From contig NW_013546866.1 in assembly GCF_000711695.1 (NCBI RefSeq), forward strand, positions 1 through 28,724: a stretch of 28,724 nucleotides of DNA, in the 5' to 3' direction. Position 1 is the first letter of the stretch. Each line of letters starts with the position of its first letter. Under the pieces are notes generated by a model. The model made no database searches and was not told where the DNA came from. It worked only from the letters and a program-made list of their open reading frames with translations. The stretch comes from Tilletiaria anomala UBC 951. Lineage: Eukaryota > Basidiomycota > Exobasidiomycetes > Georgefischeriales > Tilletiariaceae. Below are positions 20,476 to 28,724 of this stretch, in pieces. The translations under genes were made by a program, and so were the position numbers.

Positions 20476-23218
20476 TCAAGCTTTGTTCCCTGTTGCTCTC
20501 CCAATTCTTAGCGTAGGACCTGCGCCTGGTGCGGAAGCAGCAGCAGCGGCGCCTGCTCCGTTCGTAGCCAGGATGTCACCTGCCAATCGGGCGAACGTGC
20601 CCTGATCAGCAGTGATGCGAGGACGTCGGTGCGGCTGATCGGGCTTGCGCATCGTCATTGCCGGCTCTGCTCCACCACGAACGTACTGAGAAGAGCCTCT
20701 TCGTTCCCAGTACAAGTAGTCGTTCCCGTTTGCATTGCGGGTGGCGACGGAGTCGATCGCGGAGAGCGCTTTTTTCCAAGATGGAGCCTCTGGCGCAGCA
20801 CTGCGCGTTGTTTTTGGTGCTGCCAGCGGCTGGGGGGCAAATGAGGTCTGCGCTTTTGGACGTGGCAAGCTCAAGTTCGAACCTGAAGTTGCAGCGACCG
20901 CCTCCGCAGAATGTCCGTTGCCTTCTGCCGCCGCCGCCGCTGCTGCTGCTGCGCGGCCGCGAATCTGGAGCTTTACTACTGGCTTGCGAGCAACAGGTGC
21001 CGCACTTTCATATTGCTCCTGTCTGATCTTCACATCCTTAACGTTCTCGCTCGGCAGCTCGCTGCACGACGAATTGCATGTTTGATCGCCCCCGCCGCTA
21101 GCAGCGCCGAAAAGCTCGCCCTTTACCTTGTGCTTCCTTTCCGCCTTGCCACTGCCTCCGACTCCCCGCTGCTTACATTGACGGGTGTTGCGCCAGTCTC
21201 CTTCCCCAGACGCGGCTGATTGGCCTGCGTTATGACGCACATTGTGAGAGTCAGCCATCGTCGCATGCCCAGAGATTGGACTTGCACGGGTACCGATGCT
21301 TGCCGCATTGGAATGTTGCGTGTTAGCGTTGGAGACAATCTTTGATAGAGACATCGAGGAGGCAGCGAGTTTGATTGATTCGAGAGAGATCCCCCAGTCT
21401 TCCAGGTCTGGAAGTTCTTCTTCATCTTGGTTGTCGTCGGCCCAGCTGAAATGCGCCGCCGGCGGGGCTGTTGAGGATTTCATAGCCTTTGGTACCTCTT
21501 CAGCCGCTGCCGCCGCGGCGAATCCGTTGCCTTGTCCTAGTCTTTGTTCAAATGAGATTGCTGCTCCTGCGGAGGTTGAATCTGGTACCAAAATCCGGCC
21601 AGCAGCGGGGTCCGGGCCAACCGCACCCTGCTTGGTTACCGTACCACTCTGTAATGATGAAGGCAGTGTTGCTTCGTCTTCAATCAGGCCCGACCCTTGT
21701 TCATCGTCAGCCCCTTGCGGAGATGCCGGCACAGCAGGCTCAGAGAAGCTCGGGTCGGCTATGGAAAGTGCCGACACGTCCGATGGGTCGTTTGCAGGCT
21801 CTTCCACTTCTTGCGTCTCTAACCTATGCATGTCTTCGTTCGCCTCTCCTCGAGACCCAAAGGCATCCCTGCAATCTGGGGAGGAAGACACTTGAAGTTT
21901 CTGCCGGGTACTCGCAGCCTCCAGACTGGAGGAACCAGCGGCGGAAGATTTGTGTCCTCGACGCCCGCGCTTCTTCTCCTTCTTGCCCGGCGATGGATCC
22001 GAGACGTCGGTCTGTTCTTCGCCTCCCTGGCTCACTTCTGGCTGCTCCTCTATCCCATGAGGTTGAGTGCAGAGCTCGGCTTGCTCTGCAGACCCAAATA
22101 CTGAAACATGAGCGGGCTCACGCGTCTTATCTCGTTCCTTCTCTTTCCCTCGCACTCGTCGCGACTTCTTCTTTTCTGCTGCCGCCCCCACAGCTACTTG
22201 CGGGGCTTCTGATAGCACTGGCGTATGCGTCTTGGTGGCCGAGGGAGCTTGAACTCCCTTAGGATGCCAGTCCTCTGCATCTTTTGACCCGCTTTTTCCA
22301 ATGTCCGCATCGATCTGATCTGTCCGATCTCGCGCTTGGGATTTGGGTGATCCGGGTACCTCTGCATTCTCTCCTGCTACGACCAATGTCTCTTGCTTGA
22401 GCGTCTCCATCGCAGCGCTGCGCGATGCCCAGATGCTGGCGCCACTTCCAAGTCCACTTCGCGCATTACGCAGTCGATCCAGCATGGATTCGAGTTGAGC
22501 TCCTCCCGCTTTGCGCGGACTTGGAGTCTCTGGGGTTATGGTGCTATGAGCGCCACCGATGCTGGCGACTCCATCATTCGATGCAGACGGGACGCCATTG
22601 GCAAGCTTGGGCAGGACGGCAGGAGGTGCTGCGTCTGGTAGCGCGGTAGCTTTCGGGGCATAAATGCTCTCCGCCGAACCTTTGCCAATCCAGCCATCGG
22701 CCTTTCCGGATTCTTTGACAGCCTTTTCGGCCTTTTTGCGCAGCACATTATCTGCACCTAACCACCCTCCTGGGGAGATCGCCTTGCCTTCTCCGACTTT
22801 TCCACCTCTCGCCATGAACTCTTCCAGACTAGGCGGTGACTTGACGGCGAGAGGATTTCGACGCGAAAGTTCGTCCCAGCTGATCCACCGACCGGAGAAC
22901 TTGTAGGAATTGCCTTTGCCGCGTTTTCGCAGGATCGTAGGAAATTCTATGCACGGCGGCTGCGTATTGGACACACGCGCCTTGGCAGAGTGAAGTTTTG
23001 ACCCGGAAAGATCTGCAAGTAGACACACAGAGATCCTCCATTAAGCTTCGCACTCCAGAATGTATATTTTCTATAATAGGCGCACCATTGTCATTGATAG
23101 GCGTGACATGAGAGTTCCAGACATGTTGTAGGAAAGCCTTTGATCCGAATGATTCGTTGAATTCCACGAATTCTTCAGGACCCGGTCCTACGTGGAACAG
23201 AGTGGTCATAGATGTCAT
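20476..23218 (-). CDS. Uncharacterised 889-aa low-complexity protein
   Basis: Exon 1 is 23218..23086 and exon 2 is 23012..20476. The 73-nt intron (GTGCGC, TTGCAG) joins in phase 1. The start is the ATG at 23218; the long second frame alone has no ATG of its own near its start. The N-terminal about 130 residues look folded: FHVGPGPEEFVEFNESFGSK, AFLQHVWNSHVTP, then KFSGRWISWDELSRRNP and SPPSLEEFMARGG. The middle is Ser/Ala/Glu-rich with basic clusters (KKKSRRVRGKEKERDK, KKEKKRGRRGHKS) that could act as nuclear or nucleic-acid-binding signals. There is an acidic DEEELPDLEDWGISLESIKL segment, a run of nine Ala, and a C-terminal block with DYLYWERRGSSQYVRGG. I recognise no family. The gene is divergent from MOB2. 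Confidence 0.78.
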
Positions 23219-24018
23219 CTTGTCCTTGTGCCTTCCCCTTGGCCTGCATTAGTGTCGAAATAAGTTGGCTAGGTAATACGAACTGATATTGCGTCGCTCA
23301 CCACAGCATAAGGATGAACGATAAACTCGACCTGTGTAACTCAGATGTAAATCACAGCGTCGATTCCAACGCCCGCAGGACAGCGAAAAGAGTCCGGAGC
23401 CGACATGGCAATGTGCTGTGCAAGAGCATGCCCTGCCACAAGCACGCTGTACCCAGAGAGGGAGGGAGGTTTGGATGAAGGTAAAGGATGTACATCGCTC
23501 GAGTTGTGGGCAGGTTGGCACATGCAGCTGTCAAAACAAGCGAGTCCTCGTCTTGCTGACCGATGGAGGAGCAAGAACCAGGCGCACGAGTCAGTGTGTA
23601 ACCCTAAAGCCAGTGTACCCTCCTCCCACACTCCAAAGAAAGCCCCAGTCTTAAGCACCTCATCCATTGGCAATTGTGACAGCCTTGCAAGCGCTCAGAA
23701 GCATCGCACCTTTCGTCTCTGCCGGCAAGTGGCAGGCAGGTAGATCAGGAAGCCTTCAAACCGCGCGCACAGTGTTTCTGTGTTTGGAGTCACAGGGACA
23801 CACCAGTTAGAAGTGAAAAGTAAGAGACGAGTCTGAGTGTGCGCATCTCCCGCGCGAGCGCAGGCTTGACAGTGAAGCTGGACCTTCACCCGGTCGGATT
23901 CTAGGGACCTGCACGTTGGTTAGCTCAATTTGCGAAAGTCAAGACCTCGGAAGGCGCTCTTTTTATTCTTGTTGACGTATTATATGCGCCGGGCGCACGG
24001 ACAAGCGGAGCGTACACC
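23219..24018. promoter_or_regulatory. Divergent promoter region between the 889-aa gene and MOB2
   Basis: Eight hundred nt separate the two ATGs. Close to the MOB2 start lies TGACGTATTATAT (about 23974-23986), which combines a CRE-half-like TGACGT and an AT-rich TATA-like stretch about 35-45 nt before the ATG. The importance of these elements is inference. Frames inside (for example 23405-23743) show no family features. Confidence 0.45.
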
Positions 24019-24990
24019 ATGAGCTTCTTCAATTCTATAGGGTGGGTCCACGCCCTTGCTTATTGCCCGCCTGCTTTCGCTCACAATTCGATGACGGATA
24101 ACCCAAATCTTCTTCGCAATCTCAGGCGGTCTATGGGACGTTCAGGTCGTCCGAAAGGATCGTCACAACGTTCTCCGACCAGTCCAGATCTGCCCCAATT
24201 TCCGGGCGGCGGCGGTTTTAGTCAGTTCAGCCAGCCACAACAACAGCAAACAGGTGCGCTGGGCCAGACAAACGGAAAGCCACTCTACCTCTGCAACCCG
24301 TTCGTACGATCTGCACTGATCAAGGGAAGCTTCAAGACGATCGTAGTGCTGCCTAAGTACGTGGATCAGCGGGAATGGGTCGCTGTCAATCGTGAGTCTT
24401 TCAACGCAAGGCGCGCTGGGCATCCGACGAGAAGCTGACATGCCATGACATGCCCACTTTCAATGCATACAGTCTTTGACTTTTTCAACAACCTTAACCA
24501 GTTCTACGGCGTCATCACCGAGTTTTGCACTGTGCAGAACAACCCGACTATGTCCGCAGGAATTGGGCTAGACTACACCTGGGTTGACCAGAATCGCAAG
24601 CAAGTCAAGCTACCCGCGCCCCAGTACATCGACTACGTCATGACCTGGGTCGGCGGCCTTCTGAGCGACGAAGCCACCTTCCCGACCAAAGCCGCGCGCG
24701 ACTTTCCACCAACGTTCATGGTGACGGCCAAACACATCTACAAGCAGCTTCTGCGTGTTTTTGCGCACATCTACCACGCTCAGTTCCAATGGCTCCTTCA
24801 TCTCTGCTGCGAGGGGCACTTTAACAGTCTCTTTGCGCACTTTATCGCTTTCGGACGCGAGTTTGACCTGTTCGAATTCGACGAGTTCAAGCAAAGTGGA
24901 AACTCGAGTGGGGGAGGCTACCCGGGCGTGTGCGACCTGATAGTCGCATGGGTGCAACTGGGCGTCTTGGATGAGGGGGTTTTGAGGTGA
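24019..24990 (+). CDS. MOB2: Mob2, activator of the NDR/LATS-type kinase (Cbk1/Orb6/Ukc1 pathway)
   Basis: Exons are 24019-24041, 24126-24391 and 24473-24990. The introns are 84 nt (GTGGGT, CTCAG) and 81 nt (GTGAGT, TACAG, with a CTGAC branch-like site). The product is 268 aa. The unspliced first intron is also open, so splicing there is judged by family: MSFFNSIGRS matches the fungal Mob2 start. Residues 20-58 are a Pro/Gln-rich disordered leader. The Mob domain follows: NPFVRSALIKGSF, VVLPKYVDQREWVAVNLFDF, FNNLNQFYGV, PTMSAG, YTWVDQNRKQVKLPAPQYID and FAHIYHAQF. This resembles yeast Mob2 more than Mob1. Mob2 binds the kinase N-lobe extension and controls polar growth and cell separation. Zinc-ligand positions are altered (C115 kept, N120 and Q200 replace Cys and His). 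It is convergent with PP4c, about 245 nt apart. Confidence 0.93.
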
Positions 24991-25235
24991 CGGCGACGTG
25001 GCACGAGCAGCATCCTATTTGTCCTGAACTCACGTGTATCTATAGCATTCAATGATCCAAAGTCGAGCGCGCACTCCTGGTATGAAGTATGCATTGTCAG
25101 CGCTTATCAGTCATCTTCTCTATTGCTACAAAAGGATGGTCAACAGGCAAATGCAGAAGAAACACGAAAGGTGGCGAGTGGCAATTGGGGGCGATGGAAA
25201 GCGAGTGAAGACTGATATACTGCATAAAAGTAAAA

Positions 25236-26450
25236 TCAGAGGAAGTAGTCCGGGGCAGGTCGCTTGGCCGGTGCGCCATGCGCCTCTTGCGCCGCCTCGG
25301 TGAACGTCTCGTATTTTTGATTGAGCGCATCGTCTAGCTTGAGGATGCTGGCGACGTTGCCGCAGCGATAACAGTAGTTCGGCGCGGACCACACTGTTAC
25401 GATCGTCTGGTCGAACATGAGCTTGTAGCCTTCTAGCACAAGCTGGTGCGCGCGGGCGATCAGATCGAGGTCATTATTGTGCGCAAACGTCGAGACGATG
25501 TCTGCGCCGAAGAGGAAACCTGCGCCGCGAGGCGACATGCCCCAACCTTGGATGTCTGCGGAGCAAGGACAGAGAGGACGAGAGATATTAGCCGATGGAA
25601 CAGATTTCACATGCCTCCGAGGACAGGAGGAAGACACGCACCATCGGGATCGGACCAGAGAAGGTCGCACATGGCCCCGTCGTGTGGCACTTCTTGCTTG
25701 CGATCGATGGAGCGTATCTAGGGGTGGGCAGCGTGACGCGTTAGCCTGCACGCAACCAGCGTAAGTGCACTAAGAGGCTCTGTGAACGACCCACTTGATC
25801 GATCGTTGAGATGTTGGGGCTCAGTCCGCCATGCACGCAGAACACCCTCCCATCCACGACAGCCCCGATGGCAAGGTAGTCAAATACCTCGCAGCAATAT
25901 CGCCAGACGTTCACGCTGCCGTACTTGCGCATACACTCGTCATAGAATCCATATACCTGGGTGATCTGGCGCGACTCGTGGTTGCCACGAATCAGAGTGA
26001 TGCAGTCTGGGTATCGGACCTTGTAAGCCAGCAGGAGGAGGAAGGTTTCGACGCTGTAGAAACCTCGGTCGACAAAGTCGCCTGTCGTGTGGCCGGGGAC
26101 TCTGTCAATCTTGCTGACAATGGAGGGCCTTTGAAAGCACTCACCCATAAAGAGGTACTTTGTTTCGGGGCACATGCCGCCATGCTTGAAGAGCTCCAGC
26201 AGGTCGTAGAACTGACCATGGATGTCACCGCATATTGTCACGGGCGCATCCACATGTTGCACGTTCGCCTCTTCAATCAGAATCTCTCGAGCTTTCAAGC
26301 AAAGATTCCGAACCTGTTCTTCGCTGATCTGCTTGCACTGTTGGAGCAGCTCGATTTGACTGTCGCCAAGGATGCAACATCCATGAGCAACCACCAGAGT
26401 GTGGCACTCGCTGCACCCTGTCTGACTCACTTGTCCAGATCCGATGGCAT
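25236..26450 (-). CDS. PPH3: Protein phosphatase 4 catalytic subunit (PP4c/Pph3)
   Basis: There are five exons: 26450..26431, 26359..26145, 26081..25795, 25717..25642 and 25555..25236. Introns are 63-86 nt, all GT-AG and phase-consistent. The product is 305 aa (human PP4c is 307). The start [15 protein letters not shown] corresponds to the family MxDLDxQIExL. Catalytic motifs: GDIHGQ (51-56), GDFVDRG (79-85), RGNHE (110-114), [35 protein letters not shown] and [11 protein letters not shown]. The C-terminal DYFL carries the Leu that is carboxyl-methylated in PP2A-like enzymes. [22 protein letters not shown] and the C-terminal region match PP4/Pph3 better than PP2A, PP6 or Ppg1. PP4 dephosphorylates DNA-damage-response substrates such as gamma-H2A and Rad53, with regulatory subunits Psy2/Psy4 in yeast. 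Confidence 0.95.
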
Positions 26451-27422
26451 GAGGAGCGTCCACCGAGGGGCTCAAGGCCTCGCAAGTGCAATATGGGAGG
26501 CACAGGAGCAACTTTGAGCCAGATCCGATTAGACGATTTTTTGGCACCGAACGGATCACCTCGTCTTTATCGCCGTCGTCGTTATTGTGTGGCTAGGATG
26601 CGCTGATCCCAGCTCTGGATGGCCTGAACGAAGTCACCTGTGCGTGATCGAAAAGTGTTTGTTACAGCACCCTTTGGCACGTCCAGCGCTGCCATCCAGC
26701 AGGTTTGCAAAGGTCAGTCACACAGTTTGTCGATGATGCGCACTGCTGACCTTCGATAAAATGTGGTGGCATGATTCAGAACACTCAGTTGAACTCATGA
26801 TGGTGCTGTGAAAGAAGTCGCCGCCATAGAGGGAAGAAGACAAGCCTTGATCGCTGACGTGATGTGGTGCCGGCTGCCTGGTGCAGCACTGCAGCGCAAT
26901 CAAAAGGCCAGAAGTTGTTACAGCTGGCTGGCTTCAGGCGGCACGCTGCACGCGTGCGAACCACCATATGAGTTCCCCTCTAATAATGTCCGCAATGTCG
27001 TGAAGGCACAGAATGGATCACGTGATCATACATTCAGCATGTAATGGCATGGATCCCAGTGTCTCTGTCTCCCTTATCACTCATGGTCGACTCCGCCTCT
27101 CAAGACTTCTATGAATCTAGCCATTATTCCCTTACCACGTAAAGTGCCTCTGCGCATCTGCGCATTTGCCTACGGTGAGCGCCGACGGTCACGGCAATAA
27201 TAATGGCCGGTGCCGCAGCGTCTTCCGTGCTCCATCGTGGTCGAGGCGCCGAGCACTCGAACTTGATTGAGACGTGCGCGACACCCTCTCTGACCTCCGT
27301 GTACGCCTTTTATGCATCTTGTGATCTTCACCCCGAGGTCTACAGCACGCTTCGTTTGACAGAAACCACTATACACATGCTTTGTTGCGCTCCCTCAGCA
27401 TACTCTGAACTGAAGCGACAGA
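26451..27422. promoter_or_regulatory. Divergent intergenic region upstream of PP4c
   Basis: This carries the PP4c promoter on its left and, if the gene at 27423 is real, that gene's promoter on its right. The minus-strand frame runs on to 26559 past the PP4c start, but it is the spliced start at 26450 that fits the family. Frames at 26808-27044 and 27203-27520 show no family signature. No RNA gene recognised. Confidence 0.45.
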
Positions 27423-27883
27423 ATGGCTTCTCAGGTCCAGTCTTTCCTCGACGGCTTCCACAAGCTGTTCACTCGCACTGCGAGCCGCTGGGGGAGTGTA
27501 CGGTTGCCTTTCCTGTCTAGGGCGAACGGGAAAGGCTTTGCTATCGGTCCGATGACCTTGACGAAATCTCCGCAAGGCATCACAGCTTGGCGAGCAAGGC
27601 TTGGGGCGTCGCCTTGTTGAGCAAGCACCGTGTGCTCAACGTCTTCCACAAGCAGGCGAGCCCGCACGAGCTGGTCATCCTCTGTGACCTTACGAGCGGT
27701 AAGAAAGATGGTGACAACACCTACACTACGTGGACCGGGCACATGAAACTTGACAGGGAAGGAACGAAGGTCACGTATTGCAAGGCCTGGCTGGTGAGGA
27801 TTCTACTATGGCTGATCGTGTCGAATGCCGGCGCGCTGACTATGTCACGTGCCTTGAAGACGGCTGGGTCGGAGCTGCCTTGA
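27423..27883 (+). CDS. Candidate gene of unknown function with a possible 23-nt intron
   Basis: An ATG at 27423 opens MASQVQSFLDGFHKLFTRTA and runs in phase 0 to 27497. Removing 27498-27520 (23 nt, starts GTACGG, ends GTCTAG) joins it to another frame, open from 27521 to a stop at 27881-27883. The joined product is 145 aa with GERERLCYRSDDLDEISARH, SLASKAWGVALLSKHRVLNV and FHKQASPHELVILCDLTSGK. The codon third positions are GC-rich, as in the neighbouring genes. Near 27800 another frame (ADRVECRRADYVTCLEDGW, to a stop near 27900) also looks coding, so the 3' end may be spliced differently. I recognise no family. Alternatives are a decayed gene, a sequencing indel, or a chance set of frames. 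Confidence 0.4.
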
Positions 27884-28724
27884 GTGAGGTACTGTTGTAA
27901 CTATAATTCCAATTACGGGTCTGCCACCCTCTCTAAAAAGTAAAGATGTAGGCGGTAGTGCCATTCAAGTAGGAAGAAAGGACATGCGTCCAATGCCGCT
28001 AAGCGAGACGTCTGGCGGTTAATTGCATGGCGTGTAGGTACCGCGGATTCGTGTAGCATACACGCCAGACGAAAGAACGTGCATAGTCTTGACATGATGA
28101 AAGAGACATGACTCTATTCCGGCGCCAGCCCACTGAGAGCTAGTTGCACGCCAGTAGATGCCTCCCATCTTAGAAGCTCTCCCCTGACAGTCGTTCGAAT
28201 ACATCGCCACATTGAATGAGTTCCAGTTGTAAGACAGTGACAGATGCTGATACTAAAGCGAACCGCGTTGCAGACTACTGAATACGAGCAACATTCCACA
28301 TCACCACTCCTATGGTACTGAATTGCACCCACGGCTTGGGCGCAAACTCCATGCCTTTTTGAGCGCAAACCTTACTTTGTCCAGGCGCCCTTATCATGAG
28401 TCAATCACGCTCACACAGCGACATCAGGTCTCGGCCTTTCAGGCCTCAATCCGGTACTTCAGTATCCTCTACTAGTGACAAAATATGACTCGATGACTGT
28501 TCTGTGACTGCATATCTGTCTTGTTGTTGCCATTCGCGGGAGAGAGTGAGAGATACCAGAGAGGTTGCTCGGACGGACCATGTGCATTGTGTGGCACTAA
28601 AACGACGGTTTAGCGGACCGTCTGATCGCAGTGAAGAGGATTGTTGCCGGTTTTCAGTTTCCTTTGCGCCGTTGTTGCGGGATCTGCAGAAGCTGTTGGA
28701 CAGTTAGCATCTCCCCCCACCCCC
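27884..28724. other. Terminal intergenic stretch, no gene seen
   Basis: Short frames on both strands (for example 28114-28368 -, 28504-28707 +) have no family features. A small inverted repeat, GGCCTTTCAGGCC, lies near 28434-28446. The window ends in a C-rich stretch. Confidence 0.45.

Noticed and set aside
26451-26559. PP4c starting at 26559 in the unspliced frame
   Set aside because: That reading has no similarity to the family N-terminus. The short exon 26450..26431 (MPSDLD) joins in phase and fits PP4c.
27431-27742. Minus-strand open frame of 103 codons
   Set aside because: It is antisense to the plus-strand frames at 27423-27883, which have better codon bias, and its product shows no family feature.
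1-28724. Transposon, LTR element, virus-like element or CRISPR array
   Set aside because: No reverse transcriptase, integrase, transposase or capsid-like translation, long terminal repeat, or spaced direct-repeat array was recognised on either strand.

Overview
The window looks like nuclear chromosomal DNA of a basidiomycete fungus, possibly a smut-like or yeast-like lineage (Ustilaginomycotina is a guess, not shown). Reasons: compact genes on both strands, many short GT-AG introns (about 60-180 nt; donors GTGAGT, GTGAGC, GTGCGT, GTAAGC; CTGAC-type branch sites), very short first coding exons, GC-rich codon use, and long Ser/Ala/Gln-rich regulatory proteins. Exons were joined by eye from splice sites, phase and family similarity; nothing was searched against a database.

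Layout, left to right: (1) the 3' end of a polyQ-rich regulatory-type gene (+, 1-834); (2) a transformer-2-like SR RNA-binding protein (-, 2084-3079), divergent from (3) ribosomal protein eL18 (+, 3570-4920), whose first coding exon is only the ATG; (4) mitochondrial ribosomal protein uS13m (+, 5544-6360); (5) the 3'(2'),5'-bisphosphate nucleotidase Met22/Hal2 (+, 7008-8310); (6) a 2.3 kb stretch with no convincing gene; (7) a large Ser/Ala-rich NRG1-type C2H2 transcription factor (+, core 11141-14661), both ends unresolved; (8) a cornichon/Erv14 cargo receptor in about eight small exons (-, 16041-17628); (9) a 77-aa hydrophilic protein (-, 18586-18915); (10) an uncharacterised 889-aa protein (-, 20476-23218), divergent from (11) the NDR-kinase co-activator Mob2 (+, 24019-24990); (12) the PP4 catalytic subunit Pph3/PP4c (-, 25236-26450); (13) a candidate unknown gene (+, 27423-27883) that reads through only if a 23-nt segment is removed.

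The genes are mostly housekeeping functions (translation, splicing, secretion, sulfur and phosphonucleotide metabolism, phosphatase and morphogenesis signalling) and do not form a cluster with a shared job. No tRNA, rRNA, transposon, retroelement, virus-like element or CRISPR array was recognised. The points most worth a second look are two possible ultra-short introns (23-24 nt), the unresolved ends of the NRG1-like factor, a presequence-like in-frame extension before Met22, loss of two zinc-ligand positions in Mob2, a large insertion in uS13m, and an alternative C-terminus in cornichon.
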